Positions 35,613 to 46,205 of a stretch of 64,000 bases of DNA are shown here, piece by piece. Under the pieces are notes generated by a model, which was given only the letters and a program-made list of their open reading frames with translations, searched no databases and was not told the origin of the DNA. Source of the stretch: Chaenocephalus aceratus (Eukaryota; Chordata; Actinopteri; Perciformes; Channichthyidae); NCBI GenBank assembly GCA_023974075.1, contig CM043796.1, forward strand, positions 19,944,927-20,008,926. The letters run 5' to 3'. The position numbers were made by a program, and so were the translations under genes. How positions within the stretch are numbered: the first letter of the stretch is position 1; every line of letters starts with the position of its first letter.

Positions 35613-35703
35613 GAGCCGTTTGGGAGCCGAAAGAGCCGGCTCTTCTTGGTGAGCCGAGCCAAATGATCCGGCTCACCAAGAAGAGCCGGAATTCCCATCA
35701 CTA
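35613..35703. repeat. GAGCCG-rich hairpin insert, unit A
   Basis: About 90 bp with mutually inverted blocks (GAGCCGGCTCTTCTTGGTGA against TCACCAAGAAGAGCCGG) present only in the left palindrome arm. It resembles a solo terminal fragment of a hAT-type element. The counterpart in unit B is at about 50738-50828. Confidence 0.65.
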
Positions 35704-36659
35704 GAACGAATGACTTCTTCTGCGAGGATTTATAAAAGCAGCTGAAATCCCTTAAATTGCATTACTGCCACCTACAGTATGTATTTCTGCTGAGTGTCAT
35801 TATTCTATTGGATAAAAAAAGTTAGGAAACGCCCCCTATAGGATCCGCCTCCTTGCTGCGGTCTGCATCCGAGATGGGTCTGGCTGCAGACCGCAGCAAG
35901 GAGGCGGATCGTATAGGGGCGGATCGTATAGAGAGGCGAAGTTCCTCCCTTTCCGGGAGCCTCCATGGGACCCCGGAAGCGTAAAATTATACATTGAAGT
36001 CAATGGAGAGAGAAAGGTTATCTTTTGATCCCGTTTGAATTGTGCCACGAATGACACATATGATGTTTGTCAATTTAAAAGAATATTTTGCAAGTCAAAA
36101 AAATAAAAATGTGTCGTAAAACTGTGAAGTTACACATTTTTTTGTGTGAAACCGCTGAGTGAACTACAGGTCTCTTGGTCTCGCACAATACGCGTCACCA
36201 TCACAAAGACGGCCGTCACGTTAGCAAATTTCACCTGTTTCTTTCAGAATGAGAATAAAAGTATAAAATGAGGTGAAAATCACTACAAGTCTGGGCATGT
36301 TGAGAGCTGTACATACACGAAAGGGGAGTTAGTCGGTTCTGTAAGAGCAGCAGGACCGGCTTTACAAGGTTTCGGTGAGTAATATGAGTGCAATGTGTAA
36401 CGTTAATGTCAGCTAGCTAACATTAGCTAACAAGGTACACTAACGTGTTTTGTTTCAGTAACTAGTTTTATCCTTAAGAACTTCGTGGTCTCTGTGTATG
36501 CTGTGGATAACATTAGTGTTCACAAGAACAAAGTACACTCCCGTGTTTTGTTTTAGTTGCTCTTCAGATTGAAGCGGCCAGTTTTATATCGACTATACAG
36601 TATGTGTGATCTCCTTTTACATCTCGTTGTGTCATTTGAGTTTATTTGCTGTGTGTAGA

Positions 36660-36945
36660 TTCAAGGATTTTGGTGACATGAACATGACCATCGCGGAGGC
36701 AGTCCAGTTACCATCCTTCTGTCTCCGTGAGGAGGGTGGGTCATATATCACCCATACTGGCACCAGGTCCAAGGGCAGCTGCACATCACAGACCGGAGTC
36801 TCTGCTACTTTGTTGTGTGGACCACGAAGGAGGCGATCATCATCCTCATCCCCAAAGACCCTGCATGGCATGGAAATCTCCTCCTCCTGGAACAATTCTA
36901 CACCCAGCATATACTCCCTGTGTTAGCCAGTAGAGAGGAGGACAT
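36660..36945 (+). pseudogene. YqaJ-like viral-recombinase-type nuclease fragment
   Basis: After a plausible TGTGTAG acceptor the frame reads DFGDMNMTIAEAV and REEGGSY. A frame break near 36745 then shifts to YWHQVQGQLHITDRSLCYFV followed by VWTTKEAIIILIPKDPAWHG and LEQFYTQHILPVLAS, ending at a stop. The Q-x-Q core (HQVQGQLHIT) and CxFVVWT are hallmark YqaJ exonuclease motifs. The N-terminal half of the domain is missing. An AATAAA follows at about 36947. In ISL2EU transposons such a protein accompanies the transposase. This copy is frameshifted and partial. Confidence 0.75.
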
Positions 36946-37984
36946 TTAAATAAACATACTCTTAACACCCTCAGACTCTGCGTTGTGTTCCGTATGTGTG
37001 ATGGGTGTTATGCAGAGGGGAGGAAAACAGGACACAGCAGATTAGGATTGTGGTGGAGACGCTGAGCAGTTATTTAATTGTTGCATGTAATTATTATTAT
37101 ACTGCGTGCTTCTTAGTTATTCCATCTTTTGCTGTAACATGGATCTGTATGTAACTCTATATTTACTTGTTATCTACCACACTTCCTTCTACATCATACA
37201 CCATCATTATACATGATGGTGTATATAGGATATATATATTTGTATACATTACATATCTGTAAATTGTATAATTTAATTTTTCGTATTTGGGATTGTTGGA
37301 AACGTCTTTTTGATCTCTCTGTCTATAAACACAAACTGAGTAAGATTGACAATAAAGTTGACTTTGAAAAATATATATATTCTTTATGAAAATAGTTGAC
37401 TGTTGGAGAAATGAATCCAAATGAAACGTTGGACTGAACTACAACTACGCCTTTAAATCTCTACGGACTGTTTTTCAGTGGGATGGCAAGTTCCTATCTT
37501 TAAACATTTATTAGTTTTTTCTCAGAACAGATTTGATTGAAGTTAATTTAACTTTGCCGACCATGTAAGGTCATTATTAAAAAGGTACAATCAATTTGTT
37601 TAGGGTTGACTAAAATAATGATAAACATTTCATTTGGATAATTTACTGACAGAATAAGAAACTCAATAATGCTCTACTCACCTGTTCCTTTTTATAAAGT
37701 GAAACAGTTGAAACGATAGATTTTTAGTAAACTTAAAAACAACCTTCTCCAAAAGCTATCAAGGAATATACCGAATACTTATTTTAGAACGTTATTACAT
37801 ATTATTTGTATATAGTTTGAATGATCCATAATTGACAGAAGCTTGTGTTTACACTGACCTGTTACTCATATATTAATGTCTTTGTAACTTCTGTAAACCA
37901 CTACCTCACTAATTTCTTTCATTCATCACGGTTCAGTAAACTAAGTGACACATGAACCAGTTTAATCATTATAATAACGTAGGA

Positions 37985-38117
37985 TTGCAACTCTTTGAAA
38001 CTGTAGGTGGCTCTTAAAAGAGCCGTTGTGTTTGGGTGTGCTGGTCTCGGGTCAGTCTAAGCCCTCTCTCTGCGGATGCAGCTGGATGTCCTTGGGCATG
38101 ATCGTGACCCTCTTTGC
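37985..38117 (-). pseudogene. Captured histone H3 3' end with histone mRNA stem-loop
   Basis: On the minus strand 38117-38079 encodes AKRVTIMPKDIQL, the invariant H3 C-terminal segment. An 8-nt deletion then damages the last residues, although the GAGAGGGCTTAG end of H3 is still recognisable. At 38009-38024 the minus strand reads GGCTCTTTTAAGAGCC, a perfect match to the replication-dependent histone 3' stem-loop. It is followed by TTTCAAAGAG, resembling a histone downstream element. Upstream of codon A of AKRV the sequence is not histone. The fragment lies within the 35931-39600 transposon. Confidence 0.85.
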
Positions 38118-40033
38118 TTGGTTCATCTTACTGGGGGCAGCTACATGGATGTCGGTGCAGTCCACAGTCATTGTGCAGTTGAAGGCAGAATGGATGAAGG
38201 CAGAATGAATGTATTATTGACTCCGAATGAAGCACAACTTCATGTCATACAATACATTGACTTTATTTGTAATTGTGTGAAAACATATGAGCATAATGAT
38301 TAGCAAGCAGGACCTGCAGGAACAGAGCATGGTGATGGATGGAGCTGGGAAGAGAGAAGAATAAAGAAAACAGATCAACTTCATTTTCGGATATTAAAAA
38401 TTCAATTTCAAAACAAGTTGCCGCTCCTACAGTTTTCTAGTATGTAAAGATGATTTCATATGACCTATGCAAAATATCACACTCAATACATGTGTGTCTC
38501 TGGGGGGTGCATTGTGCCTTTGATGTATATAAATAATATACCATAACCAAATACTATTACGTACAGTGGAAATCAGGTTGCCAGAGCAGGTCAGTGTGCA
38601 TGTTCCTCAGGGTCTCAGCAGTTACAGGTGAGGTAAAGAAAATAAAAGAGAAAAAGGTCAGTAACAACACTTTAAAGTAACACAACAGTAACACTTTGAA
38701 TAATTATCCCTTCTAATAATTTTCTCTCAGTAATCACTCAACTACTGTCTTTCCAACAAACAGATTGACTCACCCTTACTGTCATCACAATGAAATACGT
38801 CCAGAAGAATCTGTCATGCAAAGCTCCCTGCCTGCCTTCGACTCTCCCTGACTGCTTCCATAGCGCCCGGTGGATGGCGCAGTAGGCTACTCTTCAAATG
38901 TTTCCTGAAATACTTACCATCTACTCTTACTCTTACTTCATGTAATAAAATAATAACTTCATGGTAAGGCTACTAAAAATGACAAGGCTAAGTAATGTAA
39001 TGCTAACTAACGTGCTCGCTACTCGTCGCTACTAGCTAGGTAGCTAACTTGACTATATGTTCCATGCACAACATGTATATTACCTATGATATTACCTGAT
39101 ATGTCTGATCCAGCGACTCCTGGTCCTTTCATCAGACGGCAATCGATAGAACGAGCAAGTGGTTTGATCACGTATGTGATTACAACCTGGTACAAAGCAC
39201 ACATGCATCTTGTAAAAGTGAATTTATTTTTAGCAATCTCTTATTTATTGGAGGGAATAAATCGGTTATGAGATCTTCTTCTTCTTCTTCGCTTTAATTG
39301 CGAGTCGCAACCACTTGGAGAATTATCGCCTGTGACATCACTTACGCGAGCCAGAATGGGATTTGTAGTCTTTGTAGTCGCGTATTTTTCATAGTCTTAT
39401 ATTTCAACAGTTTTACGACAAAATGTGACTTTTTTGACATAGAACTTATTGTTTAAGATTGACAAACATCATATGTGTAGTTCGTGGCACAATTCAAACG
39501 GGATCAAAAGATACGTGTTCTCTCTCCATTGAATTCAATGTTAATTTTTCGCTTCCGGGGTCCCATGGGCCGGAAGTAGATGGGCGTGACTTCGCCTCCC
39601 TATAGGGGCGGATCGTATAGGGGCGTGTCCTAACTTTTTTTATCCAATAGCAACTTAAGGGATTCCAGCTGCTTTTATAAATCCTTGCAGAAGAAGTCAT
39701 TCGTTCTAGCATATTACCACATATTACCACATATTATACCTTTTAATTAAATCAAAGGTAGCCCTGTTTTGACTAATGAATGATGTATATGTGTACACAT
39801 ATCACTTAAATTATTCAATACATCCTTTGTACTGAAGTATTCAAAAGTAAAAATTACATGTTTAATATAAATGATTTGCTGTGGCCAATTGTTTTCATTG
39901 CATTTACAGACCCGTGTAACTCTCTGATACCACCCAATGAATGCATTGACTTGCTTGTAGAACCACGCTACACAAAACAGATAGCAACACCTATAAAAAC
40001 TATTTTAAAAAAGGGGCTACTGTATCAACCTAT

Positions 40034-40640
40034 ATAAAGTATATAAATATAGTAACTCTTTAGTTCATGAGAGAGTTCTCATGAACTAAGTTATCATGAT
40101 CCTTTGAGGGAAAAGTACTGCGGTGTGAATGCGCCTCATGGTTCACACCAAATGAAGCCGCTGACGTCACTTCTTCTTCTTCTGCTTTGGGTTTACTGGC
40201 AGGCCGCAAACAACTTCATGGCGTATACTGCCCTTGTTCTTATTATATATACATCCATGATACTGCCGCCCAAAGTCCCCGGCCGGAAGTCCCCGAAGAT
40301 GGGGACTGGCTTCAGTAGAAGCTGCTGGGACTCCCAGCAGCTTCTACTGAAGTTAGTCTATCTGCGTTTCTGCGCTGGGCTAATGCTAATGCTAATGCGA
40401 GGATAATAAAATGGCGGCTTCACAACACTTTTTGGGAGTTTTACGGGGCGTGGTTTGCAATCCGCCCAGCCAATCAGACATAAGAACCTTTTTCTGCCAC
40501 GAAAGTCCCTGCTCTCTAGCAGGGACGGGAAAGGGGGTGAAAAGATTATCATTAACTAATTTTAGTTCCGGCTCTTTTTGGTGTGAACGCAACATTTCGG
40601 AACTAAAGTGGGAAAAGTACTGCAGTGTGAACGCGCCTCA
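40034..40640. other. Unit A region upstream of the Myb/SANT gene
   Basis: Contains TTAGTTCATGAG inverted blocks at about 40059-40092, a CRE palindrome TGACGTCA at 40162-40169, a CTTCTTCTTCTTC run, and a perfect 43-bp palindrome at 40310-40352. The blocks TTTTTGGTGTGAACGCAAC and AAAGTACTGCAGTGTGAACGCG resemble PIF/Harbinger-type terminal sequences. No coding exon is recognised. The counterpart in unit B is at about 55960-56660. Confidence 0.5.
40310..40352. repeat. Perfect 43-bp palindrome, unit A
   Basis: Arms of 21 bp (CTTCAGTAGAAGCTGCTGGGA and its exact reverse complement) around one C at 40331. In unit B the corresponding palindrome (about 56256-56294) has 19-bp arms and is followed by about 100 bp missing from A. 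Confidence 0.95.
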
Positions 40641-40701
40641 TATAGCGTAGCACCGGCTAGCGGGTACTTTTTCCCTCAGGCCATGGCCAGGGCTGAACTA
40701 G

Positions 40702-40790
40702 TGACGTCAACACTCTCGACTGCTGATTGGTCAGAGAGAATCGTCACAAGATCGCGCGCGAGATCATCCCTAGCGTCGCATATATATCTA
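40702..40790 (+). promoter_or_regulatory. Putative promoter of the Myb/SANT gene, unit A
   Basis: CRE TGACGTCA at 40702-40709, inverted CCAAT box (ATTGG) at 40726-40730, GCGCGCG at about 40753-40760, and a TATATAT element at about 40780-40787. This is about 60 bases before the start codon at 40848 and in canonical order. The relic at 33138-33170 keeps a weakened CRE and the same CCAAT box. Confidence 0.6.
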
Positions 40791-40847
40791 GAAGCAAGCT
40801 TGCAGCATTTTTATACACAGCATTTTGTAAACGGAGGAGCAACAAAA

Positions 40848-42335
40848 ATGGCAACGTCAAAGAAAAGCATACCGTGGTCGACCGAGGAGGTGACGACGTT
40901 CCTACATCTCATTGGGGATGATAAAATCCAGCGGGAGCTCGACGGAAGAACTCGAAATTTGAAAGTGTTCCAGGATGTCTCTGCACAGATGTCCGAACGC
41001 GGATTTTCGAGGACTTTCCTGCAGTGTAGGGAAAAACTGAAAAAGATGAAGAGTGAATATCGCCAAGTAAAGGACAACAACAACACGAGTGGTGCGGGTA
41101 GGAAACACTGGAAGTGGTTCGACTTGTTGGACCAGATTTACGGCCATAGACCGGCCAACGTTGGGAGGGAGGGAGGCCTGGACTCTGCAACGGCTTTACT
41201 GGAGTCCCTGCAAGGTACGCTCACTTCTAACAAAGAAGTCTATTTTATCATTACATTAATGTTCGACAACCCATGCTTTTATGGAGCCCCGAAGAGCTGC
41301 ATAGCTAGCTAAGGCAGATAGCCTTAGCTATAGCTATTGTTTGCTAACACCATATGTGCCATTGTTTACGTTCAGTTTTTCTTTTCTATAGTTGTTGTTG
41401 CTATTTAGTATTGTGCTGCAGTAGTTTGTGGAATTAACAAGTCATTTTGCTGTTCTAGATGATTACATTGGGACTAGTGAGGAGGAACATAACCCAACTC
41501 GACCACAGACACCAGCCGAAGAACCGACACCAACTCAACCACCAACGCCGAGTGCCATCACGACACCGCAGCGTGTGGTTCTAGGTAAGAAATAGAAATG
41601 GCAAAACCTTGGATCATCCATCGTCAGTAATTAAAATAAGCTATACCACTGTGTGGAAATGCTCCGTTACAAGTAAAGTCTTAGCTATTAAGCAGCTAGT
41701 ACAGTTGTGTGTGACATCCTATCATATACATATATTTATATTCATTATCAACAGGCTGGACATAATGTAATTCACTTTCACAATCATTGTAAACATCTAG
41801 GGACAGAACTTTCTTTAGTTCATCCTTACTGTTGTTCTGTTTATACATGTTATTCTTATATCCTTGTGTGACCTGTACCTGTCCTGTGTTTTTTTCTTAT
41901 TGCTAATTATTATCTTATTGTCACCCAGGCAAGAGGAAACGAGGAGGAGAGGATCGGCACCATGAACAGCACATGGCCCAGCAGGAACGGCACTTGGACT
42001 GGGCCAAAGCGTCTGCTGAGCGGAGATGGGAGTTGGATGCGGCCTTGAGAAGGGAGGAGGCGGCCTTGAGAAGGGAGGAGGCCACTCAAGCAGAGAACTT
42101 CAACCTAGCCTTCCTGCGCACTCTTGGCGGGGTGCTAGGGGGACTGGGCAGCCGACGTGGCAGCCTTCCCTCTTCTCTCTGTGAGGAGCAGCAGGTTCAG
42201 CTTTCAGAACAAAGTAACAAAAAAATAAAATGGCATTCATTTAAAAAAAAAATATATATATGTCGTGTAGTAATAGATTTATTTATTTTTCTTCTCAAGA
42301 GAGTACCAGCATGTGTATTTTATGTTAGTATTTAA
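40848..42335 (+). CDS. Myb/SANT-like DNA-binding protein, unit A (three exons)
   Basis: Exons 40848-41214, 41459-41584 and 41929-42335 join in phase 1 to 299 codons. The start ATG lies in AAAATGG context after a promoter-like block. Residues about 8-100 form a trihelix Myb/SANT-like domain (IPWSTEEVTTFLHLIGD, LQCREKLKKMKSEYRQVKDN, HWKWFDLLDQIYG) of the kind found in PIF/Harbinger accessory proteins and in domesticated fish genes. A Pro/Thr-rich linker (PTPTQPPTPSA) and a basic KRKRGG segment follow. A charged helix (AQQERHLDWAKASAERRWEL, with DAALRREEAALRREEA) then leads to FNLAFLRTLGGVLGGLG. The last about 40 codons past LSEQSNKK run through AT-rich sequence with AATAAA-like signals, so the true C-terminus is uncertain. 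No DDE transposase is seen in the unit. It is either a transposon accessory gene or a tandem-duplicated host gene. Confidence 0.75.
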
Positions 42336-42718
42336 AAAAAATTCCTGGGGAAGAATCCCCCAGACCCCCCTTCAGGGGTTGGGTTTTCAGCATGTCAACT
42401 CTTTCACCTGTGGAAATTGCAGGATTGGCTCCAGGTCGCCCTTTTTATTTCATACAGTTCAAATTTGGATTGAGACCGGGAAATAATCTAAACCTCACGC
42501 ATGGCGTTTCACTGTCAAGGGGGGCGATATAGTGTGTATGTAATTACATTGCCAATACTGACTTGAGCCCTACCATAGAATACCCAACAAAAATACTCTG
42601 GCGCTGCGACTGGGTATCGGTAAAAGTAGTAGTACCGTTAAAACCTTAATAATACCCATCCCTATATATAACGGTATAGCAGTCACCAGTACTTGACCCT
42701 TTCCCTCTCTCTCTACAG

Positions 42719-44432
42719 GTCACATCACGTCTGACCCAGTTCAGACCTCCTCTGATGGTCTGTGTAAACTGGTCCGCTGGGCTCACAGCCACGGCACCTT
42801 CTGCAGCCTCCTCCCCAGCCTGCAGCAGCTCACCTCCCACGGTACAGCGCTGACAACACAACCCGGTTCCCACGGCAGCAGCGTCCCTGTCGCCGTGTGG
42901 AGTTGTGCCGATGGACACGCATACAACTGGTCCCTCGGTGAGCATAGCAATGCTAACGGAGGCTCAGGCCATACTAGCAATGGTCAGGAGAGCTTTGTTG
43001 GAGGGCGTCCATCCAATAAGGTAAGGTAGAGATCTTTGACTGTATTTTGCATTTCATTGCAAACCTAATTTGAGGTGTCCAGCACAGCTATAACACTTAA
43101 CATACTCAAATGCACAATAAGTGGTGAAATCACGATGTCACAATCAAATGGCCCTTGAAAATTTCTCAAATGAAAGCATGCTCATCCTAAATAAACGGCG
43201 TTGATGCCTCGAAGGGAAGCAAAGTTGTCGCCCTCTGTATTTAAGGTTACAGAGAGAAGAGGATTTAAGACACCTCCAACTCATTAATACCCCTTTGCGG
43301 CAATACATGTGAAATGTATACTTTCATTTTAAAAGACCACCGCACCAGTTGTATCATATTTATTCCAAGAAAAAGTAACACCGTACTTTAGTGCAGTGGT
43401 TCTCAAACTTTTTCTGTCTTTGGAGAGAGAAAAAAAGTAGTAGTAGTTTTTTTATAACTATAATGATCATATAAACGTGTGCCTCGGAAATAATTGTTTA
43501 CATTAATGGTGACCAAAACGTTTGAGAACCACTGAGATAACACTGAGTCCTTTTAGCTCACTGAGTCTGACAGGAGAGGACTCTCCTCCACTTTGTTGTT
43601 AAAAAAAACTCCTTATATTCCTTAGCGTAGCTCGCTAGCACCAGAAGCTAACATCAACGATCTCCGGTACCGGTGCGCTCTCTCTCTCGCGCACGCACAC
43701 AAAATGGCTCGTTCCACACACACACACAGAGCCGAGCTTTAGTGAAACACAGAGACCCAGACGTAATAGTACTGTACTGCATCATATTATTTTTTTTAAT
43801 AACCATTTTTCCTCCTGGTCTCTCGCGCCCCCCCTGTCATGCCTCTGCGCCCCCCACTTTGAGAACCACTGCTTTAGTGTATTCAGCCTTGAAATGCAGA
43901 TGTTGAGGATTCCATTGCTCTCATTATCAGTGTCAGAAAGTGGGTTGATTTTATTTTGAAAAAATGTGTTGCGGTGCTTGAGTGGCTAGCTACCAAAGTG
44001 TCCTTTTGCATGTTGCACATTTTTTTAGAGCATTTAAATAAATGCCTTAGTTATAATAAGTATCACACTACACAAAGTTTAGGGACATCAATGAGACACA
44101 TTTATAAAAACGATATATATAGTACAAATCGTGACTTCACTCTGATTTGGTACAGTTAGTAAACTTGAATTTCTCATGCACTCTCTATTACCTTCCAGGT
44201 GACAGTAAAGGCGTCATGTGACCTGTCCTCTAGTGAAGCAGCATCACAGGGGGAACAGTTCAGCAGCGGATGTGATTCGTCGGCAACGGCTGAAGATGAC
44301 TATGAGCCACACCCATCCAGAAAAAGAGGTGGGGCAACGGGAGTTGCACTTCCTGTGAAGAAGGTCAAACAGGAAGCAGACTCTGCAGAGGATTGTGACT
44401 CTGGCATAATAACCAAGTGGCTCTTACTTTGA
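42719..44432 (+). CDS. Two downstream exons of an unrecognised protein, unit A
   Basis: Exon 42719-43020 (acceptor CTCTCTCTACAG, phase 1) and exon 44199-44432 (acceptor TTACCTTCCAG, phase 0, TGA) join to 178 codons. The first encodes HITSDPVQTSSDGLCKLVRW then AHSHGTFCSLLPSLQQLTSH and VAVWSCADGHAYNWSLGE, a compact domain I cannot assign. The second is Ser/acidic, with RKRGG and KKVKQE, suggesting a nuclear protein with a VKQE sumoylation-type site. The phase-1 entry matches the end of the Myb/SANT gene's exon 2, so exon 2 could splice here and skip exon 3. It may equally be a separate truncated gene. ATTAAA at 44520-44525 is a likely poly(A) signal. Confidence 0.6.
43394..43871. mobile_element. 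hAT-type MITE, unit A
   Basis: Left end CAGTGGTTCTCAAACTTTTT and right end (reverse complement) CAGTGGTTCTCAAAGTGGGG are flanked by exact 8-bp duplications CTTTAGTG (43386-43393, 43872-43879). This is the hAT signature, and the terminus resembles Charlie-type ends. An internal GTTTGAGAACCACTG at 43519-43533 is another inverted end, suggesting two nested or composite MITEs. It lies in the intron between the two unrecognised exons. Confidence 0.9.
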
Positions 44433-44935
44433 TGTTCCAGTAAATGGTCTAATAGTACTATGCAAAGTAATACATTGTATTGATTGTGTTGTTTTGTGTG
44501 TTGCCGAAAGCTGTTTTACATTAAAGCACCAAAAATACTGATTTATTATGAAGCAAGTCTTTTTTCATTTTAGAAAGTAAAAAAAGCCTTTGTCCATGGG
44601 TTTGTATTGCTTAAAAATAGTGGATGACTGAAAATGTAAAACCTATATATAAATATGGGGCTAAAGACACCATCATATATTAGCACAACTGCCGTCTTCT
44701 GGTAACATTCTACCCATAGACGAAGGAATGTTTATTTTCCTTTTTTGATGTGTTTTATTTTAAAACAGAAGTGAGAAATCAAGATGCAAAGATTTGAAGT
44801 GAGGGGAAATCTGAAAAAAAACGATAATGTGAGCTATATTAAATACAATTACCTTTACGGTATTAGGACTTTCTGGCCCCATTTCTTATATGTGCAAAAA
44901 TAAAACCTGAATTTCAATATATATTGAATGTAACA
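44433..44935 (+). other. 3' UTR and end of unit A
   Basis: The poly(A) signal ATTAAA at 44520-44525 follows the stop by about 90 bases. AT-rich sequence continues to the unit junction near 44936. No further gene. Confidence 0.5.
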
Positions 44936-45172
44936 CTTTTAGATTTCCTTTGCTTTCTGTAATGTGTGGCATTTTAGACCAAAACACTGTCCAATTATTT
45001 GTTCCACAAAAAAGGATAAATACAAATGAATCTGCTCCTTCCCTTTATTATAAAACATACAATATGAATAAGAAAATGGATTACTTTTAAAGGTTCAAAG
45101 CTGGATTTCACTTCACTAAAGAGTTCATTATCAGAGGCTTCAGGCTTTTCTCATCCTTTCATTAAAGATAGC

Positions 45173-45775
45173 TGCAGATTGTATTGCACCACCTCTTACT
45201 TCTCTTTTTAACCTCTCCCTCAGCACAAACACAATTCCAAAAGTATGGAAGTCAGCTTATGTCCTGCCTGTACTAAAAGGAGGGGCGGCCACCTTATTAA
45301 ATAATTATAGACCCATCTCTAAATTGCCAGTTCTGGTCAAGGTTCTTGAATGCCTAGTGAGTGAGCAGGTAAAGTTGTCATCCTATGTAAACATCAGTCA
45401 GGTTTCAGAAAGCAGCATAGCACCATCACTGCGACAATTAAAGTGGTAAATGATATTGTGGGTATCTTAGACAAAAAGCAGAGTTGTGCAGCTCTATTTA
45501 TTGACCTTTCCAAAGCTTTCGATACCGTCGATCATCATATCCTGAAGCAGAGGCTGGCCAGTATTGGCATATCCAGCCATGCAGTAGTTTGTGAACTACC
45601 TCTCTGAAAGGGCCCAATGTGTTCAGTTTGATGGGCTCTCTTCTGAGTCGTTAAACATTACAAATGGTGTACCACAAGATTCGGTTTTAGATCCATTTTT
45701 ATTCTCCATCTATATCAACAATGATACTGTGATGTATGCAGGTCCCCTGAACTTGAACACAGAGAAGCCTTAAAC
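45173..45775 (+). pseudogene. LINE reverse transcriptase remnant, unit B
   Basis: Near-identical counterpart of the unit A remnant, with the same internal deletion breakpoint after GCAGGTCCCC, so the deletion predates the A/B duplication. Short open pieces such as NYLSERAQCVQFDGLSSE remain. Not functional. Confidence 0.8.
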
Positions 45776-45949
45776 TCAAACTCCGGAAATGCACATTGGA
45801 GAATTCTGAGAACCAATTGGAGAAACAAAAAAGCTAAATATATGGTGGAAGTTACCCATATTTAATTTAGCTAAAAATCTGGCAACTATAAAAATATTAC
45901 AATAACGGGGTTTTTTTCGGGCATGTGCCATTTAAAAAAATAAATATTG

Positions 45950-46205
45950 ATATTGTTAAATGTTATTAGAATATAACTGCTCTATCATGATCCCCCACTA
46001 TCATTTTGGGATTACAATACAATCAATTATAATTGAATATAACTAAATATAAAATACTACTATCTCAAATATAATTGTAAATATAATATATATATTTATG
46101 TGATATACTATAATATAGTATGATCATATCATAGGATATTTTAATATAATGTAATGCAATTTATCATAATATATCGTAATAAAGAATATAATATAATATA
46201 TATAC
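45950..46205. repeat. AT-rich tract, unit B
   Basis: Same AT-rich tract as 31150-31460, ending in ATATAATATATATACGGGCC. No gene. Confidence 0.7.

Larger units (their letters stand above)
35931..39600. mobile_element. 3.7-kb DNA transposon with about 200-bp inverted ends and TATA flanks (ISL2EU/IS4EU-like)
   Basis: Present only in unit A; unit B has the empty site GGATCGTATAGGGGCG at 55522-55537. Left end GAGAGGCGAAGT and right end (reverse complement) GGGAGGCGAAGT lead into inverted repeats of about 200 bp sharing CATGGGACCCCGGAAGCG and TTTTGATCCCGTTTGAATTG. TATA flanks the element on both sides (35927-35930, 39601-39604). The interior has a YqaJ-like nuclease fragment on the plus strand, a possible DDE-type scrap (TVDCTDIHVAAPS, about 38118-38175) on the minus strand, and a piece of histone H3. 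YqaJ nuclease plus DDE transposase is the known content of ISL2EU elements. The class call is an inference. Confidence 0.75.
35285..40033. repeat. Giant inverted repeat, unit A (interrupted by a transposon)
   Basis: The left arm (35285-35867) and right arm (35885-35930 plus 39601-40033) are reverse complements around a 17-nt loop (TCCGAGATGGGTCTGGC, 35868-35884). The 26 bp bordering the loop are a perfect stem (GATCCGCCTCCTTGCTGCGG and onward). Farther out, the blocks GGTTCTACAAGCAAGTCAATG and GTGGCCAATTGTTTTC recur inverted. The right arm is split by the element at 35931-39600. The left arm has extra inserts, including the GAGCCG hairpin. Confidence 0.88.
30180..44935 (+). repeat. Tandem unit A (about 14.8 kb)
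   Basis: First of three head-to-tail copies. All three begin with the same series: TTTCCTTTGCTTT, a GGATAAATACAAAT block, the sequence GAGGCTTCAGGCTTTT, then a LINE remnant. Internally the order matches unit B: LINE, AT-rich tract, TTAA MITE, gutted first-exon relic, motif cluster, giant palindrome, Myb/SANT gene, two further exons, 3' end. Copies A and B align base for base over kilobases with scattered substitutions and many 1-bp indels. Unit A alone has the 3.7-kb transposon (35931-39600), and it lacks about 265 bp present in B at about 46637-46900. Confidence 0.9.

Noticed and set aside
38026..38303. Plus-strand open frames over the histone fragment
   Set aside because: They are antisense to the H3 segment; the minus strand gives AKRVTIMPKDIQL and the stem-loop in correct order.
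42646..42980. Minus-strand open frames opposite the unrecognised exon in unit A
   Set aside because: The plus strand has proper acceptor, donor, phase and conservation between units. The minus frames have none.
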